Shown piece after piece: positions 7,167 to 14,084 of a stretch of 38,793 nucleotides of DNA (the first letter of the stretch is position 1; each line of letters starts with the position of its first letter). Origin of the DNA: CAZGWJ01 sp964529445 (GTDB taxonomy: Bacteria; Oederibacteriota; Muellerivitia; Muellerivitales; Muellerivitaceae); the NCBI GenBank assembly GCA_964529445.1, contig CAZGWJ010000018.1, positions 1 through 38,793 of the forward strand. The letters run 5' to 3'. Made by a program: the position numbers and the translations under genes. The notes below the pieces were generated by a model. The model saw nothing but the letters and a program-made list of their open reading frames with translations, did no database searches and was not told the DNA's origin.

Positions 7167-7316
7167 CCGCTCTGAGCGGCAATTAGAAATGTGCAATTCG
7201 AAATTGGAAATGAACAGCGGATTCGTACTTCCTGGGGTCACTGGTAGGGAGCGGGGAAGGCCGGTTTGAAAAGGAAGAAGGGGTGAAAATGCGGGTTTTC
7301 ATCGAATCGCGCGTTC

Positions 7317-8654
7317 CTACGATCCTTGAATGACGTGCAGGCAGGCCGTGCCCATCGTTTCCAGGGCTTCCCGGATGCGATCCTCACTCTCATAGGCGTA
7401 GGAGATCCTCAAGGAACGGGATCCCCGGGCGGCCTGGGTGCCCTTGGGGTGAACACAAAAAGAGCCTGGAAGATAGGTGATGCGGGGTTTGGGGTCCGAT
7501 TTCGGCCCGTCCAGCGTCGCGTCCCCGCTCTTGCGCGACAGCAAACGGTGGAAGGGACTCCCCTCTCCGGTCGGGATGTTCCGGAACGTCAGGTAATAGT
7601 AGAAGCCCGCCTGTCCCCCCCGGATCTCCTCCAGGAAAGCCGAGAGGTTCTCCTCGATCCACATCCGGACCTTCCGGGCCTTGCGGCGGTACGAATCCAG
7701 GACGGCCCCGGAATGTTCCGCGATATGCCGGTCCAGCAGGTGGCTGGCCATCTCCTGGCTCACGAGGGGCGCCGAGAATCCGGTGTCGCTGGTCTTCTGC
7801 ACCACGGCGTCGAGGAACGGGGAATCGGGACCCACCAGGTAACCTACGCGCAGGGCGGGCGCCAGGATCTTCGAGAGACTTCCCAGTTCGTGTACGATCC
7901 CCGCGGGATCGTAGGGAAGGGAGGATTCGAGGGGGTCCACTTCCGGATCGTGCACCAGGTCCTCGTAGGCCTTGTCGAAAAAGACGGGGACCTTGCGCCG
8001 CAGGCGTTTCGAAAGGGCGGCGGCCAGCTCGACGACTTCCCGGCGGCGCCGGTTGGAGAGGAGGGTTCCCGTGGGATTGTTGACGGTGACCAGGTAGAAG
8101 AAACGGATCCGCGAGGCGCGTTTTCCCAGGGCCGCCAACCGGCGCTGTAACAGCGCCGTGTCGAAGCCTTCCGCGTCCTCGGGAACGGCGAGGATGTTGA
8201 AACCGAGCCGTTCGAGGAAGTCGCGGTAGATGTAGTAGAGCGGATCGGCCATGACCACGATCCCGGGTTCCACCAGGTGGCCGATCGACTCCAGGAGGCT
8301 GGTCACGCCGCTGGGGCCGATGACCAGTCGGTTCCTCTCCAGGACATCGGCGGGGATGGGGCTGTGGCGGCGGGAGGACAGGTAACGCTTCAGGGAGGCG
8401 ATGAGGTTGGGGGAGCCCTCGGGACCTCCGTAATTGAAGGGGATGCGGTACTTATCGGGGCGCTTGAGGACCTCGGTCAAGGCACCGGAGAGCTGGTACG
8501 ACGGGATGGCCGCCTCGTCCACGTAACCCACGCCCAGGTTGATGTCCACGTTGTCGCGGAAACCCGCGGCGAAGTCGCTCATCATCCGGTTGACGGGGGA
8601 AGGGCGGCTGGAAGCTTTCCCGTAAGGGGTGAGGGGTATTTCACCGAGCGGCAT
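7317..8654 (-). CDS. PLP-dependent aminotransferase, class I/II (2-aminoadipate/LysN-like)
   Basis: The 445-aa protein has the fold-type I features: IPFNYGGPEGSPNLIASLKRYL, NNPTG (192-196), Asp227 in VFFDKAY and the PLP lysine Lys262 in GSLSKILAPALRVGYLVGP. The last motif is closest to the 2-aminoadipate / MocR-type aminotransferases, which act on aromatic, aminoadipate or branched substrates. A C-terminal Arg in RSLRISYAYESEDRI would bind the substrate carboxylate. It has no N-terminal DNA-binding domain, so it is an enzyme rather than a MocR regulator. It starts 19 bp after the small membrane gene, so the two are probably one transcript. An AAAGG motif lies 6 nt upstream of the ATG. The substrate is not determined. 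Confidence 0.88.
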   Translation of the reverse strand: MPLGEIPLTPYGKASSRPSPVNRMMSDFAAGFRDNVDINLGVGYVDEAAIPSYQLSGALTEVLKRPDKYRIPFNYGGPEGSPNLIASLKRYLSSRRHSPIPADVLERNRLVIGPSGVTSLLESIGHLVEPGIVVMADPLYYIYRDFLERLGFNILAVPEDAEGFDTALLQRRLAALGKRASRIRFFYLVTVNNPTGTLLSNRRRREVVELAAALSKRLRRKVPVFFDKAYEDLVHDPEVDPLESSLPYDPAGIVHELGSLSKILAPALRVGYLVGPDSPFLDAVVQKTSDTGFSAPLVSQEMASHLLDRHIAEHSGAVLDSYRRKARKVRMWIEENLSAFLEEIRGGQAGFYYYLTFRNIPTGEGSPFHRLLSRKSGDATLDGPKSDPKPRITYLPGSFCVHPKGTQAARGSRSLRISYAYESEDRIREALETMGTACLHVIQGS

Positions 8655-8673
8655 GGGATACCTTTCGGCGGCG

Positions 8674-8925
8674 TCAGGAACCGGCAGGCCGTCTTCTCAT
8701 CGTCGCGACGACCCAGTTCCAGTTCAGGGCCAGGTGCACGATCCCCAGGACCAGGATCAGGATCCCCAGGAGTCCGTGGATCTTCGCCCAGGACGCGGGG
8801 TCGATGGCCGGGAAGTTCCCGCCCCGCTCCAGGACGGCGACCTTCAGGAACACGGTGAGAAGCTGGCCGAAGAATGCCAGGGCCAGCAGGGGGTTCACGA
8901 TCCTCAATGCGGTGTTGCGGTTCAT
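8674..8925 (-). CDS. Small membrane protein, DUF4405-like
   Basis: This 83-aa protein has two hydrophobic helices. The second reads HGLLGILILVLGIVHLALNW, and its spaced His residues near helix ends recall the DUF4405 / cytochrome b-like membrane family, which may bind heme. A well-placed AAGGAG lies before ATG 8925, and a consensus TATAAT lies at 8961-8956. The gene is just upstream of the aminotransferase gene on the same strand. The family assignment is tentative because the protein is short. Confidence 0.55.
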   Translation of the reverse strand: MNRNTALRIVNPLLALAFFGQLLTVFLKVAVLERGGNFPAIDPASWAKIHGLLGILILVLGIVHLALNWNWVVATMRRRPAGS

Positions 8926-8955
8926 GGCGGCTCCTTGGAAGGGTGTGTGGAGACG

Positions 8956-8961
8956 ATTATA
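8956..8961 (-). promoter_or_regulatory. Putative -10 box (TATAAT) of the DUF4405-like/aminotransferase unit
   Basis: A perfect TATAAT preceded by GGG on the minus strand, 30 bp before ATG 8925 and overlapping the end of the pseudouridine synthase gene. No good -35 hexamer is visible. Confidence 0.5.
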
Positions 8962-9916
8962 CCCGATGGGCTTGAAGGAAGGATTGAATGTCCTCGGGGA
9001 CCGGTTCCTCGAAAACGAGAGGTTCGCCTGTGACCGGATGCTTGAAGCAAAGGCGTGAAGCGTGAAGCAACTGGCGGGGGGCTTCCAGGCGGCCGTCCCA
9101 GGAGGGATCGCCCCCGGTCTTCACGAAGTGAAGATATTCCAGGTGTTCCTGGTCGGTTCGGCCGTAGAGCTTGTCCCCGGCGACGGGGAAACCCAGGTGG
9201 GCCAGGTGGACCCTGATCTGGTGGGTCTTTCCGGTGCGGGGCAGGCACTTCAAGAACGTGCAGTCCTTCAGGCGCTCCAGGACCTCGAAGCGGGTGGCGG
9301 AAGCCGGGTCGCCCGGCACCAGGCGCCGGCGGATGCTGATGCGGCTTTCCGGGTCCCTCTCGATGAGGCCCTCGACCTCGTAGACGTCCTGCCCGGCAAC
9401 TCCGCGCCCGACAGCCAGGTATTCCTTGTCGACCTCCCCGGCCTCGAATTGGCGGGTGAGGGCGCGCTGGGCGTCCTTGTTCTTCGCGACGACGAGGAGG
9501 CCGCTGGTCTCCCGGTCGAGCCGGTGGGCCAGGGCGGCTCGGCCCGCGAACCCCTGTTCCCTGAGTTTTGCGGAGAGCAGGTGGATGAAGGTGTTCCTGA
9601 TGAAATGGGTATCGGAATGGGAGGGGAGCTGGCCCGGCTTGAAGGCGACGAGGAATGCGTCCTCCTCGTGGAGGATGCGGATGCGGGGGTCGACGGGCGG
9701 TTCGTGGAGCTCGGTCCGGAAGGCCACCTCGTCCCACTTGGCCAGCTTCGTCTCCGGCTGGGTCCGGCGTCCGTTCACCGACACGTGTCCCTGGAGGATG
9801 TGCTCCCTCCATTGCTCGACGCTCTGGTATTTGAAGCGGCCCGAAAGATATTGAAGGAGGGTAACGCCGGACCGGCCGGGCGGCACCTTGGACGAGAGGA
9901 CGGTTTCGTCAGCCAC
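8957..9916 (-). CDS. RluA-family 23S rRNA/tRNA pseudouridine synthase
   Basis: The protein (about 319 aa) has an N-terminal S4 RNA-binding domain (LLQYLSGRFKYQSVEQWREHILQGHVSVNG and following), then the catalytic domain with LAHRLDRETSGLLVVAKN, whose Asp is the catalytic residue. LPRTGKTHQIRVHLAHLGFPVAGDKLYG follows. It isomerises uridine to pseudouridine in rRNA or tRNA; the site cannot be read from the sequence. The start is unsure. The frame stays open into the 97-bp repeat and the assembly gap, there is no Met at the N-terminus, and GTG 9916 is a reasonable choice that keeps the whole S4 domain. The repeat ends about 14 bp upstream of it, so promoter and ribosome-binding site may lie in repeat-derived sequence or in the gap. 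Confidence 0.88.
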   Translation of the reverse strand: MADETVLSSKVPPGRSGVTLLQYLSGRFKYQSVEQWREHILQGHVSVNGRRTQPETKLAKWDEVAFRTELHEPPVDPRIRILHEEDAFLVAFKPGQLPSHSDTHFIRNTFIHLLSAKLREQGFAGRAALAHRLDRETSGLLVVAKNKDAQRALTRQFEAGEVDKEYLAVGRGVAGQDVYEVEGLIERDPESRISIRRRLVPGDPASATRFEVLERLKDCTFLKCLPRTGKTHQIRVHLAHLGFPVAGDKLYGRTDQEHLEYLHFVKTGGDPSWDGRLEAPRQLLHASRLCFKHPVTGEPLVFEEPVPEDIQSFLQAHRV

Positions 9917-9929
9917 CGTGCTCAGCCAG

Positions 9930-10235
9930 CCACCGTTCAGCCTCGACCCGTTCGAGCGGCCCTGCGGGCCCCTCAGGGTTTCGGNNNNNNNNNNNNNNNN
10001 NNNNNNNNNNNNNNNNNNNNNNNNNNNNNNNNNNNNNNNNNNNNNNNNNNNNNNNNNNNNNNNNNNNNNNNNNNNNNNNNNNNNACGACATCGTCGGGTG
10101 GATCTCAAGCATGGGAGGAGATCCACCGTTCAGCCTCGACCCGTTCGAGCGGCCCTGCGGGCCCCTCAGGGTTTCGGCTGAACGACATCGTCGGGTGGAT
10201 CTCAAGCATGGGAGGAGATCCACCGTTCAGCCTCG
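9930..10235. repeat. 97-bp tandem palindromic repeat, at least 2.5 copies, interrupted by gap
   Basis: The stretch 9930-9984 is identical to 10123-10177, and 10085-10122 is identical to 10182-10219, giving a period of 97 bp. Each unit holds a 10-bp perfect hairpin (GGTGGATCTC and GAGATCCACC, 10194-10224). It also has a branched palindrome closed by CGTTCAGCC and GGCTGAACG (10127-10135, 10176-10184) that encloses CTCGA-TCGAG, GGCCC-TGC-GGGCC and CCC-TCA-GGG hairpins. The rightmost copy runs into the trxB coding sequence. The true copy number is unknown because of the N run. Confidence 0.9.
9985..10084. other. Assembly gap (100 N)
   Basis: Exactly 100 N, the usual placeholder for a gap of unknown length. 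Its flanks are in register with the 97-bp repeat: only CTGA is missing for a seamless join, so the real gap is probably 4 bp plus a whole number of 97-bp units. Confidence 0.95.
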
Positions 10236-11125
10236 ATGGCCGCCTGACAGCCCATGCCGGCCGCGGTGATGGCCTGCCGGTAATAGGGGTCGGCCACGTC
10301 GCCGGCCGCGAAGACACCCTCGATGTTCGTGGCGGTGCGGGGCGGGCGGGGCAGTTTCAGGTAACCCACTTCGTCCATGTCCAACTGTCCCTTGAAGGGA
10401 TCGGTGTTGGGTTTGTGCCCGATGGCGAAAAAGAGGCCGGTGAAAGGGTGGGTCGTCTCGACGCCGGTTTTCACATCCTTCACTTTTACGCCCTCCAGGA
10501 CCTTTTCGCCCAGGAGGTCCGTGACCACGCTGTTGAGCATCCACTTGATCTTCGGGTTCTTCCGGGCGCGTTCCAGCATGATCCTCGATGCGCGGAAACC
10601 GTCCCGACGGTGGATGATCGTCACCGACTTGGCGAAGCGGGTCAGGAATTCCGCCTCCTCCATGGCCGTGTCACCCCCTCCCACCACCGCGATGTCGTGG
10701 TTCTTGAAGAAGAAGCCGTCGCAGGTGGCGCAGGCCGAGACGCCATGGCCGACCAGTTCCATCTCGCGGGGAACCCCGCCGTACTTGGCCGAGGCACCGG
10801 TCGCGATGATGACGGTTTCGGTCTCGATGAGCTCGGTTTCGTCCACCCACAGCTTGAAGGGGCGGGTCTGGAGGTCGGCCCGGGTGACGATGCCCGGTTT
10901 GAAGCGGGCGCCGAAGGATTCCGCCTGGCGCTTCATGTCCGCCACCAATTGGTTGGCGTCGACGCCCTCGGGGAAGCCGGGGAAATTCTCGATGACCGTG
11001 GTCGTGGTGAGCTGGCCGCCGGGCTGGGGTCCCTCGAGGAGGAGGGGTTTCAGGCTCGCCCGGGCCGAGTAGAGGGCCGCGGTAAAACCGGCCGGGCCGG
11101 CGCCGATGATGACGAGATTTTCCAT
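10202..11125 (-). CDS. trxB: Thioredoxin reductase
   Basis: The protein (307 aa) transfers electrons from NADPH through FAD to thioredoxin. It shows the FAD-binding GAGPAGFTAALYSAR, the redox pair Cys132-Ala-Thr-Cys135 followed by DG, the NADPH-binding VVGGGDTAMEEAEFL with HRRDGFRAS, and the C-terminal FAD motif GVFAAGDVADPYYRQAITAAGMGCQAA. ATG 11125 is chosen because AAGAGGTG lies 6 nt upstream; the GTG at 11134 falls inside that motif. The last 12 codons (EAERWISSHA and stop) lie within the 97-bp repeat, with the stop in its hairpin. Family members usually end close to AAxxAERY, so the terminal residues are probably repeat-derived. Confidence 0.96.
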   Translation of the reverse strand: MENLVIIGAGPAGFTAALYSARASLKPLLLEGPQPGGQLTTTTVIENFPGFPEGVDANQLVADMKRQAESFGARFKPGIVTRADLQTRPFKLWVDETELIETETVIIATGASAKYGGVPREMELVGHGVSACATCDGFFFKNHDIAVVGGGDTAMEEAEFLTRFAKSVTIIHRRDGFRASRIMLERARKNPKIKWMLNSVVTDLLGEKVLEGVKVKDVKTGVETTHPFTGLFFAIGHKPNTDPFKGQLDMDEVGYLKLPRPPRTATNIEGVFAAGDVADPYYRQAITAAGMGCQAAIEAERWISSHA

Positions 11126-11137
11126 TCGAGACACCTC

Positions 11138-11283
11138 TTAACCACCAAGGCACCAAGTCGCCAAGGGGTTGGATAAAACGACCTGACTAAACTACGAAAC
11201 CATCGAGGTGAGGTCAAGACGTCGTCTTTTCCGGTTCAAGAATCCTTCCTGGTGTCTTGGTGGCTTGGTGGTGAAGTCTTGCC
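11138..11283. repeat. CCAAG-type inverted repeat between trxB and glpD
   Basis: ACCACCAAGGCACCAAG at 11141-11157 is mirrored by CTTGGTGGCTTGGTGGT near 11257-11273, so the pair can form an imperfect long hairpin with an about 95-bp loop. It belongs to the same unit family as 5583, 20261 and 33036. The right arm encodes the end of GlpD. Confidence 0.65.
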
Positions 11284-12855
11284 GCGGGGATGAAGCTGAT
11301 CCCGGTAATCCGCGAGTTCCGCCAGCCGTTGCTTCTCGCTCCAGCCCAGCAGGGCGGCCATCAGCCGCGAGGCCTTCTCGTCCGCTTCTCCGGTGCGTTG
11401 GGCGCTGTATCCGATCTCCAGGCGTCGAAGCATGACGTCCGAGAGATGAAGGGCCTTCTCGCGAAGGACGGCGTAGGCCACCTGGACAAGTGTTTCGGGT
11501 CTTTCCGGGTGGAGGGAGTTGTTCAGGGCAGGGTCGGCCTGCAGGAGATCCAAAAGGATGGGGGTCTTCGCGCCGTACATCCCGACCAGGTGGACGATCC
11601 GCTCCCGGGGGAGATCCGCACATTTCAGGCCTTCAGCGGTCATCGTGTCCAGGAACGAGGACCAGGGCACGGAGGGCGCTCCCGGAAGGGGCGGGAAGGG
11701 AACCGCGTGGAACGGAACACCCAGGACCGACTCGGCCATCCGGAGCGCCTTTCGGGCCATCGAGCGATAGGTGGTGAGTTTGCCGCCGAGAACGGTCAGG
11801 ACGTTCCCCTCGCGCAGGATCCGGTCCTCGCGGGAAACGGATGAGGCGTGCCCTCCCGCTTGGGCGAGGGGCCGAAGACCGGCGAATGCCGCGACGACCT
11901 TCTCCCGGTCCCAGGATGCGCCCGGGAACACACGGGCGGAACCCTCCAACAGATAGGCGATCTCTTCCTCGGTGGGGGCGGTGAGGTCCGGGTCACCCGG
12001 ATCATCCAGATCGGTGGTGCCCACCAGGCTGTAACCCCGCCAGGGAATGACGAAGAAGATGCGCCGGTCCTTTTTCGACATGACGAGGACGGCGTGATCG
12101 GCCATGAGTTGGGGCATGACGATGTGGGTGCCCCGGGTCGGCCGGACGAGGTCCCGGTGGCCCGGCGTGATCATGCGGGACATCGGGTTCATCCAGGGGC
12201 CGGTGGTGTTGACGATACAGCGCGTTTTCAGGACGCCCGAGGACCCGGAGGGCAGGTGACGGTAATGGATCTCCGATCGCCCGTCCTTGCGGTTCGTCAC
12301 GCCCACGACGGGACAGTCGTTGAGGCATCGGGCGCCGTGGGATTCCGCCGCGAGAATGTCCTCCAGCACCAATCGGGCGTCGTTGACCTGGGCGTCGTAA
12401 TAGTGTCCGCAACCCAGCAAGCCCTCCGATTCGAGGGCGGGAGCGAGCGCTTGGGCCTGGGAAGGGTCCAGCCAACGATGCGGGTGAAGGTTGGCCTTGT
12501 CGGCCAGAAGGTCGTAGAGGGTCATCCCCAGGCGCAGCATCCAGGGCGGGCGCGCGTCCCCCCGATAGGAGGGCAGAAGGAAGGGAAGGGGACGGACCAG
12601 GTGGGGTGCGCTCTCGAGCAGGCGGCGGCGCTCATGGAGCGATTCGAAGACGAGGGGAAAGCGCATCTGCTCGAGGTAACGGATACCGCCGTGGATGAGC
12701 TTGGTGGAGCGGCTGGAGGTCCCGGATGCGAAATCGCCCTTCTCGAAGAGGACGACTGAAAGACCGGCCCGGGCCGCCAGGGCGGCGATGCCGGCGCCAT
12801 TGATGCCCCCGCCGATGACGGCAAGGTCCGCTTCCTGGGGGATCTCCTGTTTCAT
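11236..12855 (-). CDS. glpD: Aerobic glycerol-3-phosphate dehydrogenase
   Basis: The 539-aa flavoprotein oxidises sn-glycerol 3-phosphate to dihydroxyacetone phosphate and feeds electrons to quinones at the membrane. Motifs: Rossmann GGGINGAG (15-22), FEKGDFASGTSSRSTKLIHGGIRYLE, VNTTGPWMN, GTHIVMP, FFVIPWRGYSLVGTTDLDD and GNVLTVLGGKLTTYRSMA, then the C-terminal DAO_C helical domain. Length suits the family. The last 14 residues (KTSPPSHQDTRKDS) are encoded by a CCACCAAG-type dispersed repeat, so this tail is not ancestral. Upstream, GACAAT lies 6 nt before the ATG, which also carries a weak AGGA. No glpK or glpF is seen nearby. Confidence 0.95.
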   Translation of the reverse strand: MKQEIPQEADLAVIGGGINGAGIAALAARAGLSVVLFEKGDFASGTSSRSTKLIHGGIRYLEQMRFPLVFESLHERRRLLESAPHLVRPLPFLLPSYRGDARPPWMLRLGMTLYDLLADKANLHPHRWLDPSQAQALAPALESEGLLGCGHYYDAQVNDARLVLEDILAAESHGARCLNDCPVVGVTNRKDGRSEIHYRHLPSGSSGVLKTRCIVNTTGPWMNPMSRMITPGHRDLVRPTRGTHIVMPQLMADHAVLVMSKKDRRIFFVIPWRGYSLVGTTDLDDPGDPDLTAPTEEEIAYLLEGSARVFPGASWDREKVVAAFAGLRPLAQAGGHASSVSREDRILREGNVLTVLGGKLTTYRSMARKALRMAESVLGVPFHAVPFPPLPGAPSVPWSSFLDTMTAEGLKCADLPRERIVHLVGMYGAKTPILLDLLQADPALNNSLHPERPETLVQVAYAVLREKALHLSDVMLRRLEIGYSAQRTGEADEKASRLMAALLGWSEKQRLAELADYRDQLHPRGKTSPPSHQDTRKDS

Positions 12856-13246
12856 GGTCCTATTGTCCCAAAAAAACGAACTCTTCGTATGAATTATTGC
12901 CGTTCATCGCTCTCATCCAAAATATTCGCACCTTGAACCACGGAGATTCGGAGACATTTGCCTTTGTCGAGACCTCGCCATCGAAGACACTCGATGGCGG
13001 ACGGAGAACTTTGCCTCTAACAGCGTAAAAACGGACTTCCCTCTCCCCTTGCGGGAGAGGGTAGGGTGAGGGGGGCTTTTCCGTTGTTCGGTGTGCGTTC
13101 CCGTCCATAACACAGTTTTGACAGTCCAAACACCCTTTCAAGAAAACGTCTTGGGCGGCAGTGGCTGTTCATAGAGGTCCATAAATCTTCGCGACTTCGC
13201 TACTTCGCGTTGGCTGTGTACCGGTTTTTGATATAGTGGTTTCAAT
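12856..13246. repeat. Intergenic region built from several repeat fragments
   Basis: No gene is seen in these 391 bp. Contents in order: a CCACGGAGATTCGGAGAC-type fragment (about 12938-12955); a 9-bp perfect hairpin CGCCATCGA/TCGATGGCG (12976-12999) shared with 36407-36429; a CCTCTCCC/GGGAGAGG element with GGTAGGGTGAGGGGG tail (13039-13075), a widespread dispersed type; and TTCGCGACTTCGC with CGCGTTGGCTGTGTA (13187-13220), also found near 4130, 20935 and 36250. The short frames across it are translations of repeats. Confidence 0.75.
13210..13237 (+). promoter_or_regulatory. Probable promoter of tRNA-Leu and the tetR unit
   Basis: TTGGCT (13210-13215), 16 bp, TATAGT (13232-13237). The expected start is only about 3 nt before the tRNA. 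The -35 hexamer is part of a dispersed repeat (CGCGTTGGCTGTGTA). Confidence 0.6.
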
Positions 13247-13331
13247 GCGAGGGTGGCGAAATTGGCAGACGCACCAGTTTTAGGTACTGGCGGGGAAACC
13301 CTTGTGGGTTCGAGTCCCACCCCTCGCACCA
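13247..13331 (+). tRNA. tRNA-Leu(UAG)
   Basis: An 85-nt class II tRNA with 3' CCA encoded. Acceptor arms GCGAGGG and CCCTCGC pair perfectly, with discriminator A at 13328. The anticodon stem is CCAGT/ACTGG with loop TTTAGGT, giving anticodon UAG at 13281-13283 (reads CUA). A long variable arm (CGGGGAAACCCTTGTG region) is typical of tRNA-Leu, and the T-loop is GGTTCGAGTCC. Only 16 bp separate it from the tetR start codon. Confidence 0.97.
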
Positions 13332-13347
13332 TCATCGGGAGCGCATC

Positions 13348-13983
13348 TTGAAGAGGAAGACGAAAAGGGAACAGGGTGAGGCGCGGCAGGCCCTGATCCG
13401 GGCCGGGCGGGAACTGCTCGTCTCGACGCCTCTTAAATCCCTTTCGGTCCGGAAACTGACCCAGCGGGCCGGCGTCAACCTCGGGCTCTTCCATTACTAC
13501 TTCAAGACCAAGGAAAGGTTCGCCGACGCCGTCATCGACGAGATCGGCGAAAAGTTCATCCGACATTTCCGCGAGTTCCCGAGCGGTTTCAAGGATCCCT
13601 TGGAGCGCCTCAAGATGCTGGCGGTGGCGGATGCGATGGCCGTGGTCGAGAATTGGGATGTCTTCTGGATGTCCGTCCGGGACATCCGGGGCAAGGCGAC
13701 CCCGAGCGTCCCGGTCGCCAAGTACGCGCTTCAGATGCGGAAGGTCTACGAGTCGGCGATCCGGGACTGCATCAAGGCGGGTCATTTCAAAGGCAGATCG
13801 ATCGACCAGGTCTATCGATTCATCGTCAACAACGCCAGTGGCGTCTGCATCACCCATCTGCTTTTCACGCCTCTCTTCAAGGGGACGCCGTTGTTCTCCC
13901 GATTCTTCGGATCGGACGTTCTCACCCTGGAAGGCATCCATCGGCGAGTCGAATTCGCCCTCCGGGCCCTCGAAAGAAGCTGA
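13348..13983 (+). CDS. TetR/AcrR-family transcriptional regulator
   Basis: The protein (211 aa) has an N-terminal helix-turn-helix of the TetR type: ALIRAGRELLVSTPLKSLSVRKLTQRAGVNLGLFHYYFKTKERFADAVIDEI. A helical ligand-binding and dimerisation domain follows. The start is TTG 13348, with GGGAG 6 nt upstream. It lies directly behind tRNA-Leu with no space for a promoter or terminator, so it is probably read through from the tRNA promoter. It precedes the TolC/RND efflux genes, which it most likely represses; a palindrome suited to a TetR dimer lies between at 14029-14044. The ligand is unknown. Confidence 0.9.
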   Translation: MKRKTKREQGEARQALIRAGRELLVSTPLKSLSVRKLTQRAGVNLGLFHYYFKTKERFADAVIDEIGEKFIRHFREFPSGFKDPLERLKMLAVADAMAVVENWDVFWMSVRDIRGKATPSVPVAKYALQMRKVYESAIRDCIKAGHFKGRSIDQVYRFIVNNASGVCITHLLFTPLFKGTPLFSRFFGSDVLTLEGIHRRVEFALRALERS

Positions 13984-14001
13984 AAAAGGTTCCCGACAAA
14001 C

Positions 14002-14030
14002 TTGCGATTCCACGGGACGGCCTTTACATT
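14002..14030 (+). promoter_or_regulatory. Putative promoter of the efflux genes
   Basis: TTGCGA (14002-14007), 17 bp, TACATT (14025-14030). The -10 box touches the palindrome at 14029-14044, so a repressor bound there would block transcription. Confidence 0.5.
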
Positions 14031-14044
14031 ATACGAACGTATAA
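14029..14044. promoter_or_regulatory. Candidate TetR operator palindrome
   Basis: TTATACGAACGTATAA has perfect 7-bp arms around a 2-bp centre, a normal size for a TetR-family operator. It lies between the tetR gene and the TolC-like gene, just after a probable -10 box. Confidence 0.6.
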
Positions 14045-14084
14045 ATCCGCCGATGCGCGGGACGAAGCCGCGAAAGGTTCGCAG

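Noticed and set aside
9930..10235. CRISPR array
   Set aside because: Copies are adjacent 97-bp units with no spacers and no cas genes nearby.
10105..10317. Short frames within the tandem repeat region
   Set aside because: They are repeat translations or read across the N run; only trxB and the pseudouridine synthase have homology-type support.
12860..13141. Short minus-strand frame upstream of the tRNA
   Set aside because: Its product (SPYPLPQGERE and similar) is translation of dispersed palindromic repeats.
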